From positions 682,001 through 746,000 of the forward strand of contig CP103028.1 in the NCBI GenBank assembly GCA_024752435.1: a stretch of 64,000 bases of DNA. Reading direction: 5' to 3'. Below the pieces are notes generated by a model, which worked only from the letters and a program-made list of their open reading frames with translations, searched no databases and was not told the origin of the DNA. Below, piece by piece: positions 25,101-35,619 of the stretch. Position numbers and translations under genes: made by a program. This DNA is from Allantophomopsis cytisporea (taxonomy: Eukaryota; Ascomycota; Leotiomycetes; Phacidiales; Phacidiaceae). The first letter of the stretch is position 1. Each line of letters starts with the position of its first letter.

Positions 25101-27803
25101 GATTCCAAAGTGTCAGAATATGTACTGCAAGTGTTGAACTCTGATATTGCAGCACTTTAAGAATAGGCAATAGATTCGCTTGTTTGACCATTTTCATAAA
25201 TATCAACTACAAAGTAGATCTTGTTTTCTCTCTTCGGTCATTTCAGTACTAGCATTCTCATCCTTCACTGTAGCTGGTCAAACTATCAGCCCGTTAACAA
25301 AGACTCTTCAATTTTAAGGTTTACTGGTTCCTGTATGGTAGATCCTAAATCGTAGCGCTCTAATGAGCTTCCAACAAGTCTCAAAGATGTATATGCATCA
25401 CGTTCCGTCCCCAGCGACCGGGATTGAGCGAACATCTTCGCCTCTATCCATATCAACCACAAATTTTCGAGAACCGATATCCACCGCAAGAGCACCAGTA
25501 CGATAGCTGCGAAGACTGAAGCAATGAAACGTGCTGGAAATATGTGTAGACGAGTTCAAAATGCCATAAAAACATCTTTTTGGAGCTTGCTGTCGTCTTA
25601 TAATAGATTTGCTCAGCGAGTAGGGTCGAACAGCAAACTGGAAGGACCACAAATTTCTGTATCTCTATGCGAGGAAAGAATATCTATGACTTTGATAGTT
25701 TGATCTACAGATTCCGATGTTGCATTTGCCTGGTAATAGATGGACTTCATTGGAGGATAAAGAGGAAATGTATTTGTCACAAGATTCTCGATGGAAACGC
25801 CGCCGCTTTTGATCTGTGAATGCTTGAACTTCGTTGTCGGCTTTCTAGAATCGTGAAGTTCTTCTTGTCACTGCAGTGCTTGCTGACTTTATCTAATAGA
25901 AAAGCTTACACATGAATGGAAAATTATACGCCATGCCGACTCGTAAGATGATAACATGAGGTTCACAGGGCTATTTCCAGTGCATGGTTGCGTACATCAG
26001 GCAGATTCTTCCGGAGTTCCACTCGTAATATCTCTTTATCCTTCTCAGAGTTATATGTAGTATCTTTCTTGGGAGCTATCCAGAGGGATTTGATCTTCTC
26101 CGTAACAGTCCTCTCTGCGCATATGTCGTCTTGAATGCGTTCGTCTGGCCATATCAGCGGAAGCCTGAACTGATGGGAAACTAGTTGAATCAGGGGTTTT
26201 AACGAAATTTCTGTTGGCCCAATGAAATGTTAGAAGTATATGAGTACGGCTTGCACCGTTTGTCTGGCTCCTTTCATCGTATCTCCATAGGAACTCTCCT
26301 CGATATTGAGCAGTCTAGCTACCTTCCTTTAAGAATCTCGGCAGAGTGTCTCTTCAGAGCTTGTAAAACCGCCATTGGCACTGAAGAATTGGGCAAGTCG
26401 AGAATTGGAGAATGCTTGGGATTCTTAAAATATCAATCTTTTTGTAAACTCGGGTTGATAGTTAAGAAAATCACCACTGACTATTTTTCTGTATTCTTCG
26501 ACTTGATATTGTTTGGCTTTCTTGGACTCGATAGTACCATAATCTTTGTCCAAAGATAGATCGTTGGATTTAACATGAAGATTAGGTCTACAAGTGTGCT
26601 TTCATCGCAAATGTTCAAGTGACAGCAAGGCAATCATACAGGGATCTGAAACAACGATGAATATCCCTAGAGTTTCGCAATCAAGTACTGACAGAAACCA
26701 GGTTGAAAGTGTCAAAAAAAAAACTAAAAAAAACTAAAAAACTGATAGAGCTGTTCCGGGGAGTAAGGATCCATCGTCGATGTGTAATAAATGGATCAGA
26801 GAACTTTCTGGTGGGATTAAGGATTAGTGATATTAGGAGCCTTTTTATTAATTTCTGACAACTCTTTTACTTAGATCCAACATGATGTTGTACCACCATA
26901 CCTTTCACTAGCATCCTGAGAATAAAATAAAACGATGTCCGAAATATCTCTTGTGCGATTGTTTTGTTGGTTCAAGAGAGGACTCCTAAAAAATTCGGCA
27001 TATCTTTGATCAACTATAGACAACCGGTGGATCTCAAGTAACGTGCATTTGAGATATCTCTTTCCAATTAATTTGTTTTCTACCAAAATTAAAGAGATAT
27101 CTCAATGATCAAGAAGAACACAACTAGAGCAGAGTTTTCCAGGTGTTGGTGCCAACAATCCTTTGTTCCTACTGAAAATGGAAAGGACACGCTTGAATTT
27201 ATATCTTTTTGGTACGTTTCCTTCCTATTTCCATTATGAACATACATCTATCAACGCTAATAATCTCGGATAATGTTTGATTGATAGTTGTGGATAAATT
27301 ATTTGATTGACTTGTCCTATTGATTATTCAAGCTTGGGTCAACATCTGTGAGCTAGTTGATTAAAGAGCATAAGGTTTATATCAATAGTGGTAAAGAGGG
27401 ACGGCGACATGAAACGAAAGAAAGAAAGAAAGAAAGACCAAGTCAAACATACCAAAAAAATGAACTGTTATCTTTACCATCGACTTACACAAAGAGAGTA
27501 TTCAGCCATGCAATTCTCCACTGATGGTTGAGAGCTCGAGGGTCACATGAGCTTGAACTGCTTAAGATCTGCACAACCCATATTGGACATGAGGATAATA
27601 AGGTATGATGTGTAACGTTGATTGTTTGACGAAGAGTAACATTTCTCGGTCGTTGTTGCTTAGGCAGTATGTCGCGCGCGCAGACCTCTTTCTTTGGGCA
27701 CAAACAATCTTGCAAAGAACTCGCTTCGAATTCCTTCCCCTACTAAACCAACCTCACTCAACTGACTCAATAAAACCGCCGTTTCCAGTAACCCAAACAG
27801 ATC
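22147..27803. other. Gene-poor region, 5.6 kb
   Basis: No intact gene is seen. The first part is the promoter of the Uds1 gene. A (CTCA)n run lies near 23297-23315 and a TACCTAGGTA palindrome at 23337-23346. A (GAAA)n run lies near 27415-27438. A possible minus-strand gene relic sits at about 26580-25970, described separately. The rest is AT-rich without recognisable content. Confidence 0.5.
25970..26580 (-). pseudogene. Possible decayed coding sequence, unrecognised
   Basis: One minus-strand frame runs for roughly 200 codons with only three internal stops (all TAA) before a TGA near 25975. DNA this AT-rich should give a stop about every 15-20 codons by chance. The predicted residues are rich in Lys, Glu, Asp and Arg, with stretches such as VTEKIKSLWIAPKK and LRVELRKNLPDVRNHALEIA, which look protein-like. 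I recognise no family, and there is no start codon in a good place. Chance or an undetected intron-bearing gene remain possible. Confidence 0.35.
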
Positions 27804-29086
27804 ATGGCCAATTCCAAGTAAGCATAATTAATAGCTGTTGATATATCAGGAGACTAATACCACCCAGGTATGAATATGTTAAGCTCTTTGAGCAGCCTGA
27901 CCTGCTCATTCCAAACACCTGGATCGTGGTCCGCATCGATGGCCGGGGTTTCCATAAGTACGTCGTTAACAAGGTTGCGCGCCGGCAGTATATGCCTAAG
28001 TTTTATAGATGTCTCTGACTATGTTAGGTTCTCAAACAAGTACTCATTCGAAAAACCAAATGATCGTCGAGCAATTGATCTCATGAACACAGCTGCGAAG
28101 GCTGTTATGACCGAATTACCTGATATAGTCATCGCATATGGCATCAGCGATGAATACAGGTACTTTCGAGTCTTTTTTTTCTTAGATTTTTTGCTCTTTC
28201 CAAGAGCTTTACTGATCATCATATCTATCTAGCTTTGTGTTCCACAAATCATGTACTCTCTTCGAGCGCCGTGCAAGGTAAGAGTCTTTGTATATACTAT
28301 CACGTGATGGAACACTCATTGTACGCAGTAAGCTGGTCACTACCATCACATCGACATTCACTGCATACTATGTGCATTTGTGGTCTTCTTATTTCCCTGA
28401 AATGCCACTGACTGCACCATTGCCAAGTTTTGACGGAAGAGCTGTACAGTACCCAAGCGTGCAAAATTTGAGGGATTACATGAGCTGGAGACAAGTTGAT
28501 TGTAAGTCTAAGAATAATATTGAAAGCATCTTTCTTCTTATTATGTACTAATAGTTTGCTCAGGTCACATTAACAACTTATATAACACTACGTTCTGGGC
28601 ACTGATTCAAATGGGCGATATGGATGCAAAAGAGGCGGAGAAGGCGTTGGCGGTAACACTCTTCCAGTCATTATTGACTTGGTCCATTTGCTGACAATCC
28701 TAGGGCTCTTTGGCAGCTGATAAACATGAGATTCTGTTCTCCAGATTTAAGATTAATTACAACAATGAGCCTGAGATCTATAGGAAAGGAAGCGTGGTCT
28801 TTCGAGATGTAAGTACAAGGTCTCGTTAATAGTAGCTGAAACTAAAGTGAATCAGTACGAACTCGTTGAGCTTGGAAGTGCATCCATACTCAGTGACCTA
28901 GATGAGAATGGCGCTACAACAGCAGAAGAGGTAAAGTTGTCTAGGACACAGGAGGAAAAGGATAGGAAAAGAAGGAACAAAGCGATGATCACGATCCAGC
29001 ATGTTGATGTGATCAAAGATGAGTTCTGGGAGAGGAGGCCGTGGCTACTGTCCAATAAGCCTGGGAAGATACCCAAGGAGACATAA
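27804..29086 (+). CDS. THG1: tRNA-His guanylyltransferase
   Basis: There are eight exons: 27804-27817, 27868-27957, 28028-28159, 28233-28277, 28329-28501, 28564-28652, 28704-28808 and 28856-29086. The product is 292 aa. All seven introns are GT-AG, 47-73 bp long. The spliced N-terminus [16 protein letters not shown] leads into [10 protein letters not shown] and then GISDEYSFVF, the two conserved blocks that hold the metal-binding Asp residues of THG1. [11 protein letters not shown] and [13 protein letters not shown] follow, as in eukaryotic THG1. The enzyme adds the extra 5' G (G-1) to tRNA-His, which histidyl-tRNA synthetase needs, and is essential in yeast. Length fits the family (about 237 in yeast, longer in others). 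The first exon is only 14 nt, which gene finders can miss. The gene converges on TMA23 with about 240 bp between stop codons. Confidence 0.95.
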
Positions 29087-29326
29087 AAAAGCTCAATCTT
29101 AGTGGTTCGATAGGGTGTTTCAACAATATCTCGATATAACTTGATAAATCCTTACTAGATTTTATCGCTGGCACTTTTATGCGCAAATACTCTTGAATTC
29201 TTCATATGATACCAGCCCATAAAATGATTTATTTCAAATCTACGCTTGATTTAACCAATCCCGAATGTGGTATGCCTCAAAACGCCTGCAATGCTGCCTT
29301 CGTGCTTGTAATCCAAAATTGAGTCG

Positions 29327-30160
29327 TTAATCCTTTCGACGCCTTTTTTTCTTTCCATCTTCGCTGGTGCTTGAAGACCCCCTTGATTCCTCACTCGTAC
29401 TGAGCTTTTCTAATTTCCGCCGTGCTTTGCGCTCTTCCTTACTTTCTGATGGTTTCGAGGACTTCGATGTTCTTTCCCCATCATGCGCTATGTCTGAGCT
29501 GTCTGTGGTACTCCGTTTCGCTTCCTTCTTTGCAGCTTTCCCGGCTTTTCGTCGCTTCTTCTCCTCTTTACGCGCACGAGTATCGTCTTTATCGCTGTCA
29601 CTGCTACCATCGCTCGAACTATCTGGAGAGATCGTGACATATTTCTTCTTCACAGTCTTCGGCTTCGACAAGTATTTCTCAGCCTTGGAAACTCTTTTCG
29701 CAGCCTTCCGCGCTCTTCGCTCCTCCTTCGATTCCTCAGCATCGCCCCTCTTCCTCTTCTTGTCTGCGACTACCTCGGCCTCCAACTCTTTCTTTGCCTC
29801 AACTTCCATTGGTGTAGGTGCTAATGTGCCACTGAGGCCTTCCCCTCGCACAAAACATGAATATAGTCCTCCAGTGCCGACATATTTTCCACCACCCTTC
29901 GCAACCATGTCCAGTCCACCATTCGTGATCGTTTGGATAACTTGCCCTTCCTTTGAAGTGTCCAATCCTTGTAGTGACTTATCAAATGCATTCATCCACC
30001 ACATATCACTCGTCTTATGCTGTTTCTTTCCTACTCCAAGCGTATTCGATTTTTTTGAAACAAGTAGAGGACGTGAAAGACCGATGGAATCAGAAGAGGA
30101 ATGTAAAGAGTGACCAGTTCCTCTCCATCCTTGAGAAGTAAGTAATGCGTGGGCGTCCAT
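29327..30160 (-). CDS. TMA23: G-patch nucleolar protein, TMA23-like
   Basis: Single exon, 277 aa. The N-terminus MDAHALLTSQGWRGTGHSL is a G-patch motif. SRPLLVSKKSNTLGVGKK, then WWMNAFDKSLQGLD and YSCFVRGEGLSGTL, follow in the order found in yeast Tma23, a nucleolar, ribosome-associated protein needed for normal small-subunit production. G-patch proteins often activate DEAH helicases, though for this protein that is inference. The second half is Lys/Arg/Glu/Ser-rich (KKRKRGDAEESKEERRARK and similar), low complexity and likely disordered, with nuclear/nucleolar targeting signals. The frame is open upstream to about 30343, but the ATG at 30160 gives the family's standard start directly at the G-patch, so I chose it. 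A longer form from an upstream ATG cannot be excluded. Confidence 0.9.
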   Translation of the reverse strand: MDAHALLTSQGWRGTGHSLHSSSDSIGLSRPLLVSKKSNTLGVGKKQHKTSDMWWMNAFDKSLQGLDTSKEGQVIQTITNGGLDMVAKGGGKYVGTGGLYSCFVRGEGLSGTLAPTPMEVEAKKELEAEVVADKKRKRGDAEESKEERRARKAAKRVSKAEKYLSKPKTVKKKYVTISPDSSSDGSSDSDKDDTRARKEEKKRRKAGKAAKKEAKRSTTDSSDIAHDGERTSKSSKPSESKEERKARRKLEKLSTSEESRGSSSTSEDGKKKRRRKD

Positions 30161-30639
30161 GGCTGGGTGATGCCAATACAGAAAAAATCCTCGACTCGCG
30201 ACAAATAATGGAGATAAAGATTGGCCATGGAAATCTAGAAATTCTGCCTTTGTCGGGGCTCGGGGCGGAACTGATAAGAATCCGCTCGCGCTAGTTGATT
30301 CGATTCTTGGCACGCGATATATGGAGAACTGCATACCCTGCAAGACCTTTCTATTTCTTATATTTGACTACAATACTCCAGATAACTTCTGAATTCTTCA
30401 ATCATCCTGCTGAACAGTCCTTTGTTATCTACAGTTCTACCTTTTGTACTGCATTACATCACCGAGCACTTCCTAAAGCCCTGAAGTCTGCATACACAAG
30501 CCCCTATGGAGTCTAATCAAGAACATCAAGAGAAATCAAAGTTTAGAATACCTTGAGATACTATATTACGCAAACGTCAAACAAGAACCCTTTGATTCTT
30601 TTAATCTCGAGTACGTCCATTGAGAGAATCTAACTCACA
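30161..30639. other. Divergent intergenic region between TMA23 and the antiporter pseudogene
   Basis: These 479 bp would hold the promoters of both divergent genes. The frame upstream of TMA23 stays open into it for about 60 codons. No clear regulatory site is recognised. Confidence 0.6.
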
Positions 30640-32183
30640 ATGCCTTACCTCGCCTACGAAGAGGCGGGAATCGTCACGGTACTTTCATTGGCATCATTTT
30701 TACTCCTACTCAATGGAATTTGATACATTCTGGAACGGCTTCTTTACTGCGGTTTGATAGGTGAAATTGCCATTGGAATAGTTTGGGGTTTGCCGGTCGA
30801 TGGGACGGCTTGGCTCTCAGAAGGTACCCAGCGGACAATCCAATCATTTGGCTATCTTAGACTCCTCGGGTTGGTCTTTGAGGATGGTTTGAGTACAGAT
30901 CCCGTGCAGTTGCGAAGGAATTCCATGCTATGTGTGACAATTGCTACGGTTGGTTTGCTTATGCCAATCGCCTTGTCGTTCATTCTTATCACACTACCTT
31001 TTTCGTCAAGTGCTGGGACAGCCTATCCAAACCCTCTTGCTGCATTTTCAGCGGGTGCATCTTTATGCTCTACTTCTCTTGGTACTACTCTTACTATACT
31101 CTCATCAGCGGGTATGCAGAAAACAAGGGCGGGTGTTGTACTCACTGGAGCTGCTATAATGGATGATATTGTGGGTCTGGTGATGGTTAATATCATCACC
31201 ACACTTGGCGGTGGCAGCAGTGATGGTTGGACAATTGCTCGTCCAGTAGTTGTGAGTTTTGGTCTCTTGATTGTTGTGTTCATTATCACATCCTACCTTC
31301 TTCGACCCTTTTGGAGATTCCTTGTCAAGTATACGCAGAATGATATTGATACGGCTTCTCGGAAGCCGAACATCCTTCATCATCTTCTTCGAGTTATCAG
31401 CAGCATTCCACATTCCGAATTTATCATGTCAATATGACCTTTGGTCCTTTTTGTTACAGTCGCTCCTTGCATTGATGCTTCAGTCCTTTTCGCATCATTT
31501 CTTGCAGGGGCCGTCCTAAACTCTTTATGGAGCATTGGGCGGGAGACTACGACCACTCCATCAAATATGTACAAGCGCTATTATTAGCCGATACTCGAAT
31601 ATTTGTTGGTACCCTTCCTTTTCGTAAGTAAATTATGTATCCATATAGTTTGTCCGCAAAATAGCGGCGACTACCCCAGCTTCTCTTTTCTATAATCATA
31701 AGGCGCTTCAGCTGACACAAAATGCAGGCATCTGTTGGATTTTCAATTCCTATTACCGACATGTTTCAGGGTCCAATAGTTTAGAAAGGACTTGTGTATG
31801 CGTTGCTCATGCTCATTGCCAAATTGTGCGTCAGTATTGTCATATATCTCGAATATTTTTTGCAACTTCGGGGACGAGCTACTGATGATCAGGACGCTGA
31901 TACTTCCGCGACCAACGTTGTCTCATCCTGGCCGCATTCTGTTGCGTTACTCGTTGGTTTTGCCATGGTATCGAGAGGGAAAACTGGTTTTCTGATTGCC
32001 TCACTAAGTCAAAGTTCTGGGACTCTGGTACTGCGTACCACCAACACGGACTTAAACAGTGAAGAAATATTTTTGGTCATTATATGGGCTGTTGTTATTT
32101 GCACAATCATGGGGCCGATTGCCGTAGGCGTGACTGTGCGGAGGCTGAGGCATCGAGAAGTAAATCCACTTATTCACTGGTGA
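30640..32183 (+). pseudogene. Na+/H+ antiporter (CPA2-type sodium/hydrogen exchanger), broken by four in-frame stops
   Basis: The frame from ATG 30640 encodes a fungal sodium/hydrogen exchanger-family protein: MPYLAYEEAGIVTVL..., GLSTDPVQLRRN, ALCSTSLGTT-type block (SLCSTSLGTTLTILSSAGM), then AAIMDDIVGLVMV with the conserved Asp pair. After one clean intron (31624-31727) come ASVGFSIPI and later SWPHSVALLVGFAMVSRGKTG. Four stops interrupt it: TGA 30721-30723, TGA 31435-31437, TAG 31585-31587 and TAG 31782-31784. I see no frameshift, and the intron signals remain intact, so inactivation looks recent. About 480 codons remain, near the normal length. An 83 bp intron (gtactt...tag, about 30679-30759) could skip the first stop but would delete the first membrane segment; no fungal-size intron removes the others. 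The family exchanges cytosolic Na+ or K+ for H+. Sequencing error is less likely with four independent stops. Confidence 0.82.
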
Positions 32184-33529
32184 TTATGTGGCGATCTTGA
32201 AACTGCCTACACCGATATATAAATGGTGAATGACCAAGTACGTGGCAATATAAAATATCACGTGGATGATGTGCATGACTGCTTTAACACACATAAGTCG
32301 TTTTGGCTCTGGCTCTGCGCCTACACTTGCTTAGCAGCAGACTTCACTTTGGCCCCTCATTACCCATTTTGCGAGACCACGGTCCTACAGTAACACGCTT
32401 AGGCCGTGACTGTGCGAAGAAACGTTTTCAGAACTAGTAAATTTATTTATTCTAATTAAATGCTGCCACGATTCAGTGCCACGGTGCTTCCACTGATACC
32501 GCCGTACACGCTTGGAGGCGACTTTGCGATGCAAGACAACAAGGTAAGGTCAAGCGTCGGTCCTGTGTTCCCCTCTCAATTCCACACTCTCTCGGGATTT
32601 GAGAGTTTATCGTAGTCATATTTCATACCCCGCCATTAGTCATAGAAATTTGATGGTACATTTTTAGAATCATATTGCAATCCTTTGAGCGCTACTTCAG
32701 CATAGCTGGCCTTATTATTCCTGTAGAGAAAGAGAAAAGGTACCAAGGGCTATTCGTGACCTGCCGCTGTCAAGCGTGATTCGGATTTCTCAATTATTAT
32801 GCTTTGACCGCAGTATCATTACCCCATATTAATCATCGTCCAAACATATTCCACCATATTTCATCATTGATCCATGCAAGCACCAGAAACAAAGCGCCTC
32901 AAACTGCAAGGAAACGCAGCTAAAAAGGATTTTACTGGACCGTCGAGTTGTTACGTAGGAGTTTGTTCCTGATTGCCTTGGCGTAGAAGAACTATCCAGT
33001 CGGCGTGGGAAATCCGGGGTCGTGAGTGCGGGTGCGGAGTGGGAATGAGTAACGCCTAAGAAACGCCATCGGTTCCGACTTGCCGGCACTTTGATTTTAC
33101 ATCACCTGCTCCTCAAGGCCTTTTCTCTTATGTTTCTATTACTCATTGATCACGATACCCCTCAAAGTCTGCAAGTAATCGCATCATTTTGGAGCAAAAC
33201 GTGCTATTTTCCTCCGCGGAAGCTGCTGGTGTTGCTAATAAATACGTGGCTGCAATGAAATATGCTCAGGTGTTGGGGATAAGTTTGTCTCTTATTGTTG
33301 TCATTCCCGCATATTCCGCATCATTCTTCGTGTCACATATACATATCAAGGATATATTTCAGAAATCTCATCTCTCATTTTCTCTGCACTTTGTTTTCAC
33401 TTCTAAAAGCTCTTTCAACTTTCTTCACTTTACTTGACTTACACTTGCCGCTACTTGATCCTCGCTACAAGTTACCTTCCATCACTGAAGAGTCAAGAAA
33501 CTTCAATCAATTGCGGCCCGAACTTCACT
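32184..33529. other. Intergenic region
   Basis: No gene is seen. The last 250 bp before 33530 are pyrimidine-rich with many ACTT/TTCA steps, typical of the 5' leader of the following gene. Confidence 0.6.
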
Positions 33530-35619
33530 ATGCCGATTTGGCAAACCCAAAATGCTGTTGACGTGGCTGTTGATACCACCAGGGTGGGAGATGATCAGAG
33601 AGCATCGACCCACAACAGTGAAGCTTTCTATGAAAGCCATGATGGACTTGTGAACACTTCCGTAATAAGACCTCTCGATCTTTTCAAGTTTCGACATGAA
33701 GTCGAACATCACAATCGTACTTCTTTCTCATCTGTCAAAGAAGACAAGGAAGCTTGTATCTTACAAACCTTTAAGGAGACCAGAGTTTCCTCTTATTCGA
33801 AGCAAGGCAATGAGGAAGCGATTGACGACAGCCAAGATAGTACGTTCACGCACTTTTACCAGCCCTGTGCGTCTTGCCTTCTATCTCCAATCAGTACCAG
33901 TAATACTGACATATGTTTCTCTCTAGCTCCTGCTATTGACAAGAGTGGCAGGCTCAACACTACTTTCTGTAAGAACCGAATTTTGGACACAGATGTGTAT
34001 TCCGGCAAACCGATTTGGAAGTTTGCCAACTTGCGGGGAAAAGTCAGAAGTGCAAGCCATGGAGATCTCCAAATTATGAAGGATAACACTACGGCTCCGG
34101 ATTTTACTCTTCGTAACACCAATCTTTATCCTGGTAAAGTTGCGTATCCGGCTGGTGAAGCCCCTCTGGAAAAGTTGCCTCTTGAGATTCTCAGTGAGTT
34201 TTACCTCCTGCAAAGATTCAGATGATAGAGTACGGATGATTTGACTGACCTGTAACAGGTTCAATATTTGAGTATCTAGTGCTGGATATCCCTCCAAACG
34301 GAGCAGCTTTGCGAAACATTGATCTAATGTCTCTTCTTTTGACATCCAAGACTACTCACACTACAACTTTACCAACGATTTATAAGAATGTGACGGTTCC
34401 GCACTCCACAATTTTCCGGAAATTCCTCACGCGCATCTCAACGCATCCGTCTCTTGGTGAGCTGGTCCGTCGTATGGATTTTAGCCACTTCAACCCGACT
34501 GCTGATGGCTCCACTGTACGTGAGAGGGCGTTGAGACAAAATCTTACCCCAGAGACTCTTTTGCGTGCTTTGGAACTATTACCAAACCTCCAGGAGTTTC
34601 TTACTCAAGAGTATGTGGACACTGAGATTGACAATAAGGTCTTATGGAAGCTTCTGGCTAGCTTACCTCGACTTTCATCCCTTGATTTCTGTGGCTGCTC
34701 CACTTTGCGCTTTCGAGATGCATTCTTGAATGTAGTCTGTTACCAACCGAGGCCTCTTCCGTTACAACTTTCGATTACTCGCTTGAGTCTTCATGAGTGC
34801 CATATCCTCCCTTTTGATGTATTCGAGATATTGCTCCCTCGTCTCGGCAACCTTACCCATCTTGACCTAGCACATACTCGCATTAAGAGCCATGCCCTTC
34901 ACCGAATCCCCGAAACTGCTAGGCTTACTCATCTCAATCTCGCACGTTGCTCGAATCTCGACGGCGCAGAAGTGGTCAAATTTCTCACAAAACATCCAGC
35001 ATGCAAATCTCTAGTCTACCTGAATGTTATGATGGAAGCTAAGAGTAGCGAGCTGTTTGAGACTCGCCAATTGGAGCAGCTAATTCCAAGTCTTCCATCG
35101 ACTCTGCATTCACTCAATCTCAAAGGGTCAAAGATGAACAACGCTGTCGTCAAACTACTTCTTCCATTTTCAAAGCATCTAGAAGAACTTGGTTTGGGTC
35201 GCAACCTGGACATTCATGATGTCATGGAGTTCTACGCAACGAGTGAAGTAGCTACTTGCCGGCTTCGCTATATCGACATATCTGATATAAATGCCCGGGG
35301 CACAATGGTATCGGACTTCACCAATTCCCAACTTTTAAGGCCCTGGTCAATTCCTCTTGAGGTTATCGAACTGGGAGAATCGATGGCGATGGCCTTCCAT
35401 ATGAAACCATGGGTATTGGAGAAGTTTGGGTGGGTGATTCAAGAGGCTGGTAGAAGGTCTTGGTTGGTGAGAGACACAAATCTTGTGTTAGGAAATAAGG
35501 AAACTGATGGCGGAGCGAGGGATTGGAAGATGGGTTCAACTTACTGGGGGATGAGGAAAATTCCTATGGCAAGGACAGAAGTTGGTGGTATGTATGGGCA
35601 TTATATGTTCAAGAGGTAA
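33530..35619 (+). CDS. F-box-like, leucine-rich-repeat protein
   Basis: Exons are 33530-33839, 33927-34193 and 34259-35619, giving 645 aa. The first intron (33840-33926, 87 bp, gtacgt...ctctag) keeps the frame if retained, so a 674-aa form is also possible. The second intron (34194-34258) is required because a stop follows it otherwise. Across that junction lies LPLEILSSIFEYL, an F-box-like start, followed by LMSLLLTSKTTHTTTLPTIYKNV, a common fungal F-box/LRR arrangement. From about residue 370 there are LRR-type repeats: LPRLSSLDFCGC, LGNLTHLDLAHTRI, LTHLNLARCSNL, TLHSLNLKGSKM. F-box/LRR proteins usually recruit substrates to SCF ubiquitin ligases; that role here is inferred. The N-terminal 210 residues show no domain and are probably disordered. 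The single ATG at 33530 fits the end of a pyrimidine-rich leader. Confidence 0.85.

Noticed and set aside
30679..30759. Alternative intron that would bypass the first antiporter stop
   Set aside because: It would remove the first membrane segment, whose sequence is conserved in pattern, and it would not help with the three later stops.
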